From: Isoalcanivorax pacificus W11-5
GTDB lineage: Bacteria > Pseudomonadota > Gammaproteobacteria > Pseudomonadales > Alcanivoracaceae
Direction: 5' to 3'
Assembly (NCBI RefSeq): GCF_000299335.2
Contig: NZ_CP004387.1
Coordinates: 2,976,001 to 3,040,000 of the forward strand
DNA: 64,000 bases
In this document: positions 49,799-59,383 of the stretch, piece by piece
Layout: each line of letters begins with the position of its first letter
Position numbering within the stretch: the stretch's first letter is position 1
Notes under the pieces: model-generated
The model's input: the letters and a program-made list of their open reading frames with translations, nothing else
The model's database searches: none
Told to the model about the DNA's origin: nothing
Translations under genes and position numbers: made by a program

Positions 49799-50806
49799 AT
49801 GAGCAAGAAACTCTATATCTCCGATGTGACCCTGCGCGATGGCTCCCACGCCATCCGCCACCAGTATTCCCTGCAGAACGTGCGCGATATCGCCGCTGCG
49901 CTGGACAAAGCGAAAGTCGATTCCATCGAAGTGGCCCACGGCGATGGCCTGCAAGGCTCCAGCTTCAACTACGGCTTCGGTGCCCACACCGATCTCGAGT
50001 GGATCGAAGCGGTGGCCGACACCGTGACCCATGCAAAAGTGGCGACCCTGCTGCTGCCGGGTATTGGCACCGTGCATGACCTGAAAGCCGCCTACAGTGC
50101 CGGTGCCCGCATCGTGCGCGTGGCCACCCACTGCACCGAAGCGGACGTGTCGAAGCAGCACATCGAATACGCCCGCGAACTGGGCATGGACACGGTGGGC
50201 TTCCTGATGATGAGCCACATGACCACGCCGCAGCAGCTGGCCGAGCAGGGCAAGCTGATGGAGCGCTACGGCGCCACCTGCATCTATGTGGTGGATTCCG
50301 GCGGTGCGCTGGGCATGCAGGACGTGCGCGATCGCTTCCGCGCCATGAAAGACGCCCTGAAACCTGAAACCCAGACCGGCATCCACGCGCACCACAACCT
50401 GTCGCTGGGCGTGGCCAATTCCATTGCTGCGGTGGAAGAGGGCTGTGACCGCATCGACGCCAGCCTGGCGGGCATGGGGGCCGGGGCCGGCAACGCGCCG
50501 CTGGAAGTGTTTATCGCCGCTGCCGAACGGCTGGGCTGGGATCACGGCACCGACCTGTACACGCTGATGGACGCGGCCGATGACATCGTGCGGCCGTTGC
50601 AGGACCGGCCGGTGCGGGTGGACCGGGAAACGCTGGCGCTCGGTTACGCCGGGGTCTACTCCAGCTTCCTGCGCCATGCCGAAGTGGCGGCACAGAAATA
50701 CGGCCTGAAGACCGTCGACATCCTGGTCGAGCTCGGCCGTCGCCGCATGGTCGGCGGCCAGGAAGACATGATCGTGGACGTGGCGCTGGACATGCTCAAC
50801 GCCTGA
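49799..50806 (+). CDS. mhpE: 4-hydroxy-2-oxovalerate aldolase
   Basis: A 335-aa class II pyruvate aldolase (DmpG/BphI/MhpE) that splits 4-hydroxy-2-oxopentanoate to pyruvate and acetaldehyde. It has the TIM-barrel start [16 protein letters not shown] (about residues 6-21; Arg and Asp bind substrate and metal). VVDSGGALG is at about 162-170, and the metal-binding [13 protein letters not shown] is at about 197-209. The strong ribosome site AAGGAGG precedes the ATG. The C-terminal domain contacts the acetaldehyde dehydrogenase so that acetaldehyde is passed directly. Length and motifs are standard. Confidence 0.95.
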   Translation: MSKKLYISDVTLRDGSHAIRHQYSLQNVRDIAAALDKAKVDSIEVAHGDGLQGSSFNYGFGAHTDLEWIEAVADTVTHAKVATLLLPGIGTVHDLKAAYSAGARIVRVATHCTEADVSKQHIEYARELGMDTVGFLMMSHMTTPQQLAEQGKLMERYGATCIYVVDSGGALGMQDVRDRFRAMKDALKPETQTGIHAHHNLSLGVANSIAAVEEGCDRIDASLAGMGAGAGNAPLEVFIAAAERLGWDHGTDLYTLMDAADDIVRPLQDRPVRVDRETLALGYAGVYSSFLRHAEVAAQKYGLKTVDILVELGRRRMVGGQEDMIVDVALDMLNA

Positions 50807-50830
50807 AGCACAACACAACGGGAGAACACC

Positions 50831-51031
50831 ATGCCGCTATTGCAGGTCACGCTGACCCACGGCCGCACACCAGAACAGATCGAAGCACTGATCGCCAACA
50901 TGACCGACACGCTGGTGAATACGCTCAGCGTAAAAAAGGAATCCGTGCGCGTCGTGATTCAGGAAGTCCCCAAAACACATTGGGGCAGCGCCGGCGTTTC
51001 GCTTGCGAAACGTGATGGAGGTGCGCAATGA
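50831..51031 (+). CDS. 4-oxalocrotonate tautomerase-like protein
   Basis: A 66-aa protein of the 4-OT family. The catalytic N-terminal proline follows Met directly (MPLLQVTLTHGRTPEQIEALI), and VRVVIQEVPKTHWGSAGVSLA includes the conserved Val-Val-Ile-x-E-V strand and the W-G-x-x-G turn. Such enzymes interconvert 2-hydroxymuconate and 2-oxo-3-hexenedioate or enolise related oxo acids. The usual partners of the oxalocrotonate branch (dehydrogenase and decarboxylase) are not seen in this window, so here it may ketonise the hydroxydienoate product. It overlaps the hydrolase by 4 nt. Confidence 0.88.
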   Translation: MPLLQVTLTHGRTPEQIEALIANMTDTLVNTLSVKKESVRVVIQEVPKTHWGSAGVSLAKRDGGAQ

Positions 51032-51861
51032 GCAGCGCGCAGAACCCTGAAATCGGCCTGCATATCCAGGCCGCCGGCATCGATACCAATTATCACGACC
51101 AGGGCCATGACACCGGCACACCGCTGTTGCTGCTGCACGGCTCCGGGCCGGGCGTGACCGCCTGGGCCAACTGGCGCCTGAACATCCCGGTACTGGCCAG
51201 CGGTCGCCGTGTGGTGGCGCCGGACATGGTCGGCTTCGGCTATACCGAACGCCCCGAAGGTATCGAGTACAACCTGGATACCTGGGTCGGCCATGCCATC
51301 GGTTTTCTCGATGCACTGGATATTCCGCAGGCCGACATCGTCGGCAATTCCTACGGCGGCGCCCTGGCGCTGGCGCTGGCGATCCGTCATCCGGAACGGG
51401 TACGCCGCCTGGTACTGATGGGAGCGGCGGGCGTGCCCTTCACGCTCACCCAGGGGCTGGACCAGGTGTGGGGTTATACCCCCTCGGTCAGCAATATGCG
51501 CACGCTGATGGATACTTTTGCCTTCAACAAGGACCTGGTCAGCGACGAACTGGCGGAGCTGCGCTATCGCGCCAGTGTGCGCCCGGGCTATCAGGAATCG
51601 TTCGCGAAAATGTTTCCTGCGCCACGGCAGCGCTGGGTCGATGCACTGGCCAGCCGCGACGACGACATCCGCGCCATCGACAAGGAGGCGCTGATCATCC
51701 ACGGCCGCGAGGACATCATCGTGCCCCCGGAAACCTCTGAAAAACTGTTTTCCCTGCTGCCGCGCGCGCAACTGCACCTGTTTGGCCAGTGCGGCCACTG
51801 GACGCAGATCGAGCACGCGGCGCGCTTCAATCTTCTGGTCACGCATTTTCTGGATGAGTGA
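51028..51861 (+). CDS. Meta-cleavage product C-C hydrolase (alpha/beta hydrolase)
   Basis: A 277-aa alpha/beta hydrolase of the DmpD/XylF/TodF/BphD family that cuts 2-hydroxy-6-oxo-hexadienoates to 2-hydroxypenta-2,4-dienoate and a carboxylic acid. Oxyanion motif is LLLLHGSGPGVTAWANWR. The nucleophile serine lies in VGNSYGGALALALA (about residue 108). The acid is in IIHGREDIIVP (about 225) and the histidine in FGQCGHWTQIEH (about 253). Start overlaps the tautomerase gene (ATGA). Its presence shows that the hydrolytic branch of the meta pathway is used. Confidence 0.92.
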   Translation: MSSAQNPEIGLHIQAAGIDTNYHDQGHDTGTPLLLLHGSGPGVTAWANWRLNIPVLASGRRVVAPDMVGFGYTERPEGIEYNLDTWVGHAIGFLDALDIPQADIVGNSYGGALALALAIRHPERVRRLVLMGAAGVPFTLTQGLDQVWGYTPSVSNMRTLMDTFAFNKDLVSDELAELRYRASVRPGYQESFAKMFPAPRQRWVDALASRDDDIRAIDKEALIIHGREDIIVPPETSEKLFSLLPRAQLHLFGQCGHWTQIEHAARFNLLVTHFLDE

Positions 51862-51914
51862 CTGCTTTGACCGATGAGCATCATGACGCAAGCGCAGTAA
51901 CGAGGACACAGGCA

Positions 51915-53216
51915 ATGACAACCCGCATCCCCACCGGTCGCGACTACAGCGCGCTGGTACAGGAAGACCGCGTACACAGCGCGATCTTCACTGATGAGCA
52001 GATCTTTCAGGATGAGATGGAACGTATCTTCCATACCACCTGGCTGTTTGCCCTGCACGAGAGTGAGATTCCCAACGCCGGGGATTTCAAGCGCCTGCAG
52101 ATCGGCCGTTACCCGGTCATCGCCACACGCGACGAGCAGGGCGAGATCCACCTGCTGATCAATCGCTGCCGCCACCGTGGTGCGCAGGTGTGCGAATCCA
52201 GTCACGGCAATACGCGTCGATTCCAGTGCTGGTATCACGGCTGGACCTATGACACCCGTGGCGATCTGGTCGGCCTGACCGGCCCGGAAGCCTACGACAA
52301 GGATTTCAAGTGCGACGCGCACGGCCTGACCCGGATACCGCGCGTGGAAAGTTATCGTGGTTTTGTTTTCGCCAGCGTGGCCAGGGAAGGCATGTCGCTG
52401 TCGGACTATCTTGGCTCGACCAAACCCTATATCGACATCATGGTGGATGCCTCCCCCATCGGCGAGCTTCAGGTCAAACCGGGCGTGGTCAACCGCACCC
52501 GCTACCGGGGCAACTGGAAGCAGGTGGGCATGGACGGCTATCACCCGCACTACGTGCACATGTCGGTGTTCAAGATTTTCAGCAAGCGCGAAAGCACCAC
52601 CGGTTCCGCCGTCGGGGCCTTGCACCTGGAAGATCCGTTTGCCGATGTGTCCAAGAGCCGTACACGCGGTTTCCCGCATGGCCATGCCTGCCTGGATTTT
52701 CGTGAACAGCGACGTCCCCACGCGGATGCCTCCATTGAGGAGTTGCGCCGCAGCGAGGAAGGCGCGCGTTACGTCGACGACATGATCAGCGCCTATGGCG
52801 AGGAGCGTGCCCGCGATCTGATTGCCTGGCACGGCGACCCGCACCTGGGCCTGTTCCCGAATCTGCAACTGATCCACGACCATGTGCGCGTGGTAATCCC
52901 GATCAGCCCCGGCGAAACCGAAGTGTTGATGTACCCGGTATTCCTGAAAGGTGTCGGCCCGTCGATCAACGAGAAACGCCTGCGCGCCCACGAGGCGTTC
53001 TATGGCCCGGCAGCGGCCGGCTCGCCGGACGATGCGGAAATTTTCGAACGAACCCAGCGCGGCCTGTTGGCCGACGCCGATCCCTGGGTGCAGCTTGGCC
53101 GTGGCATTCACCGTGAAGAAGTGGATGAAGACGGCTCGGTGGCGTCCTGCATCAGCGACGAGATCACGCAGCGCGCACAGATGCAGGAATGGAAAAAGCT
53201 GATGACCCGGGGCTGA
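51915..53216 (+). CDS. Aromatic ring-hydroxylating dioxygenase, alpha subunit
   Basis: A 433-aa large subunit. The Rieske centre motif is CRHRGAQVCESSHGNTRRFQCWYHGW (about residues 85-110; Cys-x-His...Cys-x2-His). The mononuclear iron site is DGYHPHYVHMS (about 208-218), with a downstream Asp. It resembles the benzoate/toluate/cumate type, as judged by the partner BenD-like dehydrogenase. The ATG at 51915 has GAGGA before it; a GTG at 51858 is in frame but weakly placed. Together with the beta subunit, ferredoxin and reductase it should cis-dihydroxylate an aromatic acid. The substrate cannot be named from sequence alone. Confidence 0.9.
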   Translation: MTTRIPTGRDYSALVQEDRVHSAIFTDEQIFQDEMERIFHTTWLFALHESEIPNAGDFKRLQIGRYPVIATRDEQGEIHLLINRCRHRGAQVCESSHGNTRRFQCWYHGWTYDTRGDLVGLTGPEAYDKDFKCDAHGLTRIPRVESYRGFVFASVAREGMSLSDYLGSTKPYIDIMVDASPIGELQVKPGVVNRTRYRGNWKQVGMDGYHPHYVHMSVFKIFSKRESTTGSAVGALHLEDPFADVSKSRTRGFPHGHACLDFREQRRPHADASIEELRRSEEGARYVDDMISAYGEERARDLIAWHGDPHLGLFPNLQLIHDHVRVVIPISPGETEVLMYPVFLKGVGPSINEKRLRAHEAFYGPAAAGSPDDAEIFERTQRGLLADADPWVQLGRGIHREEVDEDGSVASCISDEITQRAQMQEWKKLMTRG

Positions 53217-53243
53217 TGCCCGCGCTTCGAGGAGAACACTTCA

Positions 53244-53774
53244 ATGGCTCAACAGATCGTCAAGGCAATGCCGGAAGTCATCCACCAGGGCATCGTCGAC
53301 ACACAGACACAACAACGGCTGGAGCGCTTCCTGGCGCTGGAAGCGGCATTGATGGACGCGCACGAATACGACCGCTGGCTGGCCCTGTGGGACAGCGACG
53401 AGGTGCTGTACTGGGTGCCCTGCAACAGCGACGAACAGGACCCGTCTACCGGCATCGCCATCATCTACGACGACCGCACCCGGTTGCTGGAACGGATCAT
53501 GCGCCTGAAAGACAAGACCGCTCACGCGTACCGGCCACTGGCAAAACTGGTGCGCAGTGTCAGCGGCGTGCTGCCGCTGTCCGTGGATGGCGATGAAATG
53601 GAAGTGGCCGCCAGCTTTGTGCTCGGCGAGACCCGCGTCGGACAGCAGAACCTCTGGCTGGGCAAGACACTGTACCGGCTGGTGGACACCGCCAATGGGT
53701 TTCGGATCCGCAGCAAGAAGGTGATGTTACTGAACAACGACGACGCCATGCCGAATCTCACTTTTCTGGTGTAA
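53244..53774 (+). CDS. Aromatic ring-hydroxylating dioxygenase, beta subunit
   Basis: A 176-aa small subunit with the SnoaL/NTF2-like cone fold. Family segments are RLERFLALEAALMDAHEYDRWLALWDSDEVLYWVP, IAIIYDDRTRLLERIMRL and the C-terminal GFRIRSKKVMLLNNDDA. It holds the alpha3beta3 hexamer together and has a structural role in most systems. It lies 27 nt after the alpha gene with GAGGAGA upstream. The gap after it (53775-53943) holds no gene. Confidence 0.92.
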   Translation: MAQQIVKAMPEVIHQGIVDTQTQQRLERFLALEAALMDAHEYDRWLALWDSDEVLYWVPCNSDEQDPSTGIAIIYDDRTRLLERIMRLKDKTAHAYRPLAKLVRSVSGVLPLSVDGDEMEVAASFVLGETRVGQQNLWLGKTLYRLVDTANGFRIRSKKVMLLNNDDAMPNLTFLV

Positions 53775-53943
53775 GGCAGGCCACGTCTACCGCAGGAACA
53801 GCGGGCGCCAGACGCCAGGCGTCCGCTTCAGAAGGAGCTGTCCGCAGCCGCGTTTACCCACGCGGTGCGGATCGACGACGGGCCGGAGTGCCCGCGGCAG
53901 GAAAAACTATTTCTACAAGAAACGACACACACGGAGAAACGCC

Positions 53944-54978
53944 ATGCTGAACGCGCTACAGCGGCCTTGCCGCTTCATTGTGACTGCCCTTCTCGGAGGG
54001 ATGCTGACCTGCCTTACCCTGTCCGGCCATGCGGCCGAGGTGGACGACAGTCCCGTCAACGTGACTATCGCCGGCTATTCCTCCGGCGGCCAGGTGACCG
54101 TATTCGGTGAAGGCGTGATCGACGCCGTGCGCCGCGCCTACCCCAATTCAAGCATCATTTATGAACCGGGCAACCCGGCCGGTGGCCTTGAGCACCTGCG
54201 TACCGGACGCCGGCCCTTCGCGCTGGAAAGCATCATTGAACCGCGCATGGCCTATGCCGGCCGCGCGCCGTTCCGCTCGCCCTACCCCGAAGGCAGCATC
54301 ACCGGCGTGCTCAACGGCGCACCGGATGTGTTTGCACTGAAAGTGTACGCACGGCGCGCCTTCCTCGAAGAACACGGCGTGAAGACCTTTGACGACCTGA
54401 TCAAAAAACAGGTCCCGATGCGTGTTTCCGTCAACCAGCCAGGCAACCTCTGGGCACGCGAACATGTGCGCGCGCTGCTGGCCTACTACGACAAGACGAT
54501 GGAGGACATCGAGCGCTGGGGTGGCCGTCTGGTGCCACAACCTACCGGGGCATCCAACGATCTGATGCGTGATGGCCGTCTGGACGTGATCATCACCGGC
54601 GGCGCCACACCGTCCGGCTCGATCGTCGAGCTCGGCAGCGTGCAGGACATCGCCTTTGTGCCTCTGTCGAAAGAACTGGCCGAATACGTCGCCGGGGAAC
54701 TCGGCATCCAGACCGGCGTGATTCCCGGCGGCAGCTACAGCTTCCAGCAGGAAGACCTGATCGTGCCGTTCACCAGTTTCATCATTGTGGCCGGGCCGGA
54801 AGCCACCTTCGACGATGCCTACAAGCTGGCCAAAGCCATGTACGAGCAAATGGAGCGCTACCGTTCGCTGCACCCGGCGCTGTCGCTGGCCAGCCGCGAG
54901 CGCCTGCCGGACATGGGCAGCCTGGCGCTGCATCCGGGTGCCGAGGCCTTTTACCGGGAAGTCGGGCTGATCAAGTAA
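53944..54978 (+). CDS. TRAP transporter TAXI-family solute-binding protein
   Basis: A 344-aa periplasmic protein. Signal peptide is residues 1 to about 31 (basic start, FIVTALLGGMLTCLTLSGHA, cleavage before AEV). The mature part begins VNVTIAGYSSGGQVTVFGEGVIDAVRRAYPNSSI, the typical TAXI opening, followed by GGLEHLRTGR. TAXI proteins bind carboxylates and pass them to a fused TRAP permease, which is encoded two genes downstream. Located inside the dioxygenase cluster, it probably imports the aromatic acid substrate. A terminator-like hairpin follows. Confidence 0.85.
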   Translation: MLNALQRPCRFIVTALLGGMLTCLTLSGHAAEVDDSPVNVTIAGYSSGGQVTVFGEGVIDAVRRAYPNSSIIYEPGNPAGGLEHLRTGRRPFALESIIEPRMAYAGRAPFRSPYPEGSITGVLNGAPDVFALKVYARRAFLEEHGVKTFDDLIKKQVPMRVSVNQPGNLWAREHVRALLAYYDKTMEDIERWGGRLVPQPTGASNDLMRDGRLDVIITGGATPSGSIVELGSVQDIAFVPLSKELAEYVAGELGIQTGVIPGGSYSFQQEDLIVPFTSFIIVAGPEATFDDAYKLAKAMYEQMERYRSLHPALSLASRERLPDMGSLALHPGAEAFYREVGLIK

Positions 54979-54981
54979 GCC

Positions 54982-55017
54982 GCGCCGGCCGTCACCGGCC
55001 AGCGCCGCCCTTTTTTT
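54982..55017 (+). terminator. Hairpin with T-tract after the TAXI gene
   Basis: GCGCCGGCC (54982-54990) pairs with GGCCAGCGC (54997-55005), one mismatch, and seven T residues follow after CGCCC. It probably attenuates transcription between the binding protein and the porin. Confidence 0.6.
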
Positions 55018-55075
55018 AGCCTGCACAGATATGAAGATGAATTCTCACTATTTAAGAATGATAAAGGGAACCGTG

Positions 55076-56401
55076 ATGAATCGACTCTCAATTGACTCAC
55101 TGCGCGCGCGCCGCGCACCGCTGTCCCTGCTGCTGCTTGGCGGCCTGCTCGCCGCTGGCACACAACCGGCCCAGGCCCAGAGCAATGAAGAGCTGGCCGA
55201 ACGTATTCGCCAGCTGGAACAACGCCTGGAAGACAGCAACAAGGGCAATGTCAGTGCGCAGCAACGCGGCGGCCGTATCCAGTTCAACAGCGATGACGGC
55301 AACTTCACCGCGCGCGTCGGCGGCCGCATGCTGCTCGATACCGCCTGGTACGACGAAGACATCTCGCCCATGGGCGGTGGCACCAAGTTCCGCCAGGCGC
55401 GCCTGGAAGCCAGCGGCACGCTCTATAAACACTGGTCCTATGTGTTCCAGTACGACTTCACCGGCAGCGCCGAAGACGGCATCAAGGATGCCTACCTGCG
55501 CTACAACAATCTGGACGTGGCCGGCACGCCGGTGCTGGTCAGCCTGGGCAACCAGTTCCTGCCGTTCGGTTTTCTCGGCCAGCAGAGCCCGAAGTACACC
55601 CTGTTCATGGAGCAGCCGAACCCCAGCCTGATGCTGGGTGCCGGCGCACGCCGCCTGAGCCTGCGCGCCGATGTACTCGGGGACGGCTGGCGCTGGAGCA
55701 CGGCGGTGGCACGCGCGCCGCTGGGCAGCCGCGCCACCGACAGCAACCTGGACGACCCGGTGGATGTGGCCACCCAGGTGACCTACTCGCCCATCCGCGA
55801 CAAGGGCCACGTACTGATGTTCGGCGCCTCCTTCCGGGAACAATCCTCGAAAGGCGCTGACGGCCACCGGCTGCGCACTCGTCCGCAAACAAACCTGAGT
55901 CCGTTCCGCCCGGTGGACACAGGCGCCTTTGTTGCAGACGGTTTCAGCGCCGCCGGCGCCCAGGCCATGTATCAGCACGGTCGCTTTGAACTGGAGACGG
56001 AATACTTTCAGCAAAAGTATGACGCCATCCAGGGCGGTGCCGCCGATGGCGAAAAGCCGGAATTCACCGGTGCCTTTGTCAACGCCGGCGTATTCCTGAC
56101 CGGTGAATCCCGTGCCTACGATCCGCGACTGAATGTGTTCGGCCCACCCACTCCGGCACGCCCGCTGAGCCAGGGTGGTGTCGGTGCCTGGCAGCTTGTC
56201 GCCAGCTACAGCACGCTGGAATTGAGTGACCAGAGCATCACCGGCGGCCAGATCGACATGGCCTCGCTCGGCGTCAACTGGTTCCCGGAACAACGGCTGC
56301 GCTTCACGCTGGAATACGGCAGCGTGCTGAAAGTCGATGGCGGTCCGAACGACGGTGACGAGCCGTCCTTCGTCCAGGCCCGTGCCCAGGTGGAATGGTA
56401 A
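55076..56401 (+). CDS. OprP/OprO-type outer-membrane porin
   Basis: A 441-aa porin. The signal peptide ends in TQPAQA (about residue 34), and a short coiled coil follows (EELAERIRQLEQRLEDSN), as in trimeric porins. Then come the beta strands GRIQFNSDDGNFTARVGGRMLLDTAWYDED and RQARLEASGTLYKHWSYVFQYDFTG, typical of the phosphate-selective porin family. The last residue is Trp, the usual aromatic end for outer-membrane insertion. In a catabolic cluster it most likely admits the aromatic acid. The ATG at 55076 has AAAGGGA upstream; an earlier ATG at 55031 adds 15 residues before the signal. Confidence 0.88.
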   Translation: MNRLSIDSLRARRAPLSLLLLGGLLAAGTQPAQAQSNEELAERIRQLEQRLEDSNKGNVSAQQRGGRIQFNSDDGNFTARVGGRMLLDTAWYDEDISPMGGGTKFRQARLEASGTLYKHWSYVFQYDFTGSAEDGIKDAYLRYNNLDVAGTPVLVSLGNQFLPFGFLGQQSPKYTLFMEQPNPSLMLGAGARRLSLRADVLGDGWRWSTAVARAPLGSRATDSNLDDPVDVATQVTYSPIRDKGHVLMFGASFREQSSKGADGHRLRTRPQTNLSPFRPVDTGAFVADGFSAAGAQAMYQHGRFELETEYFQQKYDAIQGGAADGEKPEFTGAFVNAGVFLTGESRAYDPRLNVFGPPTPARPLSQGGVGAWQLVASYSTLELSDQSITGGQIDMASLGVNWFPEQRLRFTLEYGSVLKVDGGPNDGDEPSFVQARAQVEW

Positions 56402-56517
56402 CCCCTGGCCGGTCGTGACACCGGAGCGGGCCGCTGACGTGGCCGGCCCGCTCTCCTGACCGCGCAGGCCACGGCACAACCGGGGCCTGCCCGTAACTGC
56501 CACCCAACAGGTGTGTT

Positions 56518-58464
56518 ATGTACTACATCAAACGTGCATTCTGGTTGCTGTTCCAGATGGGCAACAAAGTGCCCATGAACCGCTACAAGTATATTTTCTT
56601 CGCCTGCCTGGCGGTGCCACTGACCCTGTTCGAGATCTGGTACGCGTTGGCCGGCGAATTCGGTCGCCTGGAGCTGGCGATCGTGTTCATTGTGCCGATG
56701 TATGTGATTGCCTTTCTGGCATTCAGTTATGCACCGGACGTACACCGCAGCACGCCGGTGGATTATCTGCTTTCTGCGCTCGCCCTGGCGGGCGGGCTTT
56801 ACCTGATTTCCCAGATGGGCCGCTACCATGAATGGATCAGCGGCCTGAGTTACTTTGAGACGGCCGACCTGCTGGTGGCCGGGCTGTATCTGCTGTTGAC
56901 GCTGGAACTGCTCCGCCGATGCGTCGGGCCCGGCATCTCCGTAGTGGTCTGGACGGTGATCGCCTACTGCCTGTTCGGCGATCATCTGCCCGGCTTTTTC
57001 GGTCATCGCGGCCTGGAATGGGACTATCTTCTCGAAGGCCTGATGGTATCGCCTCATGATGGCGGCCTGTTCTCGGCGCCGGTACAGGTCGCAGCCGTGT
57101 ATGCGTTCCTGTTCGTGACGTTCGGCAAGTTCCTGGAAAAAAGTGGCGGCGGCAATTTTTTCTTCAACCTGTCCGCGCTGCTGGCCGGTCGTCGTGTCGG
57201 CGGCTCGGCCAAAGTCGCGGTAACCTCCAGCGGTCTGTTCGGGATGATTTCCGGCAGCCCGGCGGCGGACGTGATGACCACCGGCTCCATCACCATTCCG
57301 ATGATGAAACGTGCCGGCTACGGCGGCCGCTATGCTGCGGCCGTGGAAGCAGTGGCGTCGACCGGCGGTGCGCTGCTGCCGCCGGTCATGGGTGCGGTGG
57401 TATTCCTGATGGTGGAATTCACCGGCATCGCCTACAGCGACATCCTGCTGTCGATCCTGGCCTCCGCCCTGCTCTACTACCTGGGCATCTATGTTCAGGT
57501 ACACAACTATTCCAGCCGCCACAAAGTCGGGCAGATCGACAGCGAACTGGTGCCTTCCTTCTGGACGGTGGTGCGCACCGGCTGGATATTCATCCTGCCG
57601 CTGGCGCTGCTGGTCTACTACATGCTCAATGGCCACACGCCCGCGCTGGCCGCCAGCACGTCCTTGCTGACGGTGATCGTGGCGAGCTGGCTGATCAAAG
57701 GGCAGCGCATCACGCCGAAACGCTTTATCGAAGGCTGCGTGGAAGTCTGTACTGCACTGGCGCCACTGATCGCCGCCGTGGCCGGCGCCGGCATCCTGAT
57801 GCTCGGCCTGAATCTCACCGGCCTGGCATCAAAACTGTCGGCGCTGATCTTCAGTGTTGCCGAAGCACATCTGTTGCTGGCGCTGATGCTGGCCACCGTG
57901 GTCACCATTATCTGCGGCATGGGCATGCCGGTGGTGGCGGTCTATTCCCTGGTTGCGGTGATGGTCGCCCCGGCGCTGGTGGATGCCGGCCTGACCGTGC
58001 TGCAGGCGCACCTGTTTCTGATTTTCTACGCCGTGGCCTCCTACATCACACCACCGGTGGCGGTGTCCGCCTACGTGGCCAGTACCATCGCCGATGAACG
58101 CCCGATGGCGGTGTCACTGACCGCCGCGCGCATCGGCATGGTGGTGTTCGCGCTGCCGTACGCCTTTATCTACCACCCGGGGCTGCTGCTGATCGGCGAA
58201 TGGCCACAGATCGTCATGGACATCTCACTCGCTACCGCCTCCGTGATGATCCTCGCCTGCACTTCCGAAGGCTGGTACCACGGCCAGCTTTCCACAGCGC
58301 TACGCGTGGCACTGGTGGCAGCGGTCCTGCTGGCATTCTCGCCCTGGACGTCGGTCGGCATTACCGCACTGGTGCTGGCCGGTGGCTACCTGATCAGCCG
58401 TCGTCTGCGCGGCACACCGCGCTTCAGCTCGCTGAAACAACATGCTGCCCACAGCAAACAGTGA
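56518..58464 (+). CDS. TRAP transporter permease, fused 4TM/12TM (DctQM)
   Basis: A 648-aa inner-membrane protein. The first four or so helices correspond to the small DctQ-like unit, and the rest to the large DctM unit, with GKFLEKSGGGNFFFNLSALLAGRRVGGSAKVAVTSSGLFGMISGSPAADVMTTGSITIPMMKR as the most conserved piece. Other family segments are STGGALLPPVMGAVVFLM, LGLNLTGLASKLS and ASYITPPVAVSAYVAST. Such fused permeases pair with TAXI binding proteins. Transport is driven by an ion gradient. Together with the upstream porin and binding protein it forms a complete uptake route. Confidence 0.92.
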   Translation: MYYIKRAFWLLFQMGNKVPMNRYKYIFFACLAVPLTLFEIWYALAGEFGRLELAIVFIVPMYVIAFLAFSYAPDVHRSTPVDYLLSALALAGGLYLISQMGRYHEWISGLSYFETADLLVAGLYLLLTLELLRRCVGPGISVVVWTVIAYCLFGDHLPGFFGHRGLEWDYLLEGLMVSPHDGGLFSAPVQVAAVYAFLFVTFGKFLEKSGGGNFFFNLSALLAGRRVGGSAKVAVTSSGLFGMISGSPAADVMTTGSITIPMMKRAGYGGRYAAAVEAVASTGGALLPPVMGAVVFLMVEFTGIAYSDILLSILASALLYYLGIYVQVHNYSSRHKVGQIDSELVPSFWTVVRTGWIFILPLALLVYYMLNGHTPALAASTSLLTVIVASWLIKGQRITPKRFIEGCVEVCTALAPLIAAVAGAGILMLGLNLTGLASKLSALIFSVAEAHLLLALMLATVVTIICGMGMPVVAVYSLVAVMVAPALVDAGLTVLQAHLFLIFYAVASYITPPVAVSAYVASTIADERPMAVSLTAARIGMVVFALPYAFIYHPGLLLIGEWPQIVMDISLATASVMILACTSEGWYHGQLSTALRVALVAAVLLAFSPWTSVGITALVLAGGYLISRRLRGTPRFSSLKQHAAHSKQ

Positions 58465-58488
58465 TCTTTTTCGATCAGGAGATTTATC

Positions 58489-59346
58489 ATGATTTCTCTG
58501 CATGACATCTGCTATCTCCGCCTGGGTTGCCGGGACCTGGATGAAATGGTGCACTTCGGCACCCGTATCCTCGGCCTGGAGCTACGCGAACGCACCGCCA
58601 CCCACGCCTATCTGCGCGGCGACAACAGTGTGTTCAACCTGTGCTATATCCAGGGCGATGCCAGCTACGACGCCTCGGCGTTTGCGCTGAGAGAATACGC
58701 ACACCTGCAACAGGCCGCCGATGAACTCCAGGCCCTCGGTATCGCGGTGCAATGGGGTGACGAGGCTGCCTGTGCCGAACGGCACGTGGACGCCTTTTTC
58801 GAGTTCATTGACCCGAACGAAAACCGCATAGAGCTGGTGTACCGTCCGCATGTCACCGGTGTGCGGTACTTTCCTTCCCGCGATGCAGGCATTACCGAGT
58901 TCGGCCACTTTGGCCTGCACAGCCGTGACATCGAACGCGATCTCGCCTTCTGGACGCAGACCATGAATGCGCGTGTCAGCGACCGTATCGGCGATGGTGC
59001 CCTGCTGCGCATTGATCCGGTGCACCACAAGATCGCGTTGTTTTCCTCGGACAAGACCGGCGTGCAACACGTCAATTTCCAGGTCGAGAGCATCGACGAC
59101 GTCATGCGCTCCTGGTACTTCCTGCAGGAACAGGGCGTGCCGATCGTGTTCGGCCCCGGCCGCCATCCGACCTCCACGGCGATCTTCATCTACTTCCTCG
59201 GCCCGGACAAACGGGTCTATGAGTATTCCTCCGGCGTCAAGCGCATTACCGATGAAGCCGGCTATGTGCCACGGCATTTCGAAATGAAACCGACCTCCTT
59301 CTGCATGTGGGGCGCGCGGCCAAACGTGAAGGAATTCAGTGAGTGA
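58489..59346 (+). CDS. Type I extradiol ring-cleavage dioxygenase (VOC fold)
   Basis: A 285-aa two-domain enzyme like catechol 2,3-dioxygenase or BphC. Likely iron ligands are His in FGHFGLHSRD (about residue 143), His in VQHVNFQVES (about 197) and Glu in RVYEYSSG (about 245). The domain II signature ends with the Y-S-S-G turn. It opens the ring of a catechol beside the two hydroxyls to give a yellow hydroxymuconic product for the hydrolase. AGGAG lies before the ATG. It precedes the BenD-like gene by 37 nt. Whether it cleaves catechol or a substituted or carboxylated catechol is open. Confidence 0.9.
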   Translation: MISLHDICYLRLGCRDLDEMVHFGTRILGLELRERTATHAYLRGDNSVFNLCYIQGDASYDASAFALREYAHLQQAADELQALGIAVQWGDEAACAERHVDAFFEFIDPNENRIELVYRPHVTGVRYFPSRDAGITEFGHFGLHSRDIERDLAFWTQTMNARVSDRIGDGALLRIDPVHHKIALFSSDKTGVQHVNFQVESIDDVMRSWYFLQEQGVPIVFGPGRHPTSTAIFIYFLGPDKRVYEYSSGVKRITDEAGYVPRHFEMKPTSFCMWGARPNVKEFSE

Positions 59347-59383
59347 TCGACGGGCACCGCCCGTCTCGACAGGAGAACATTGC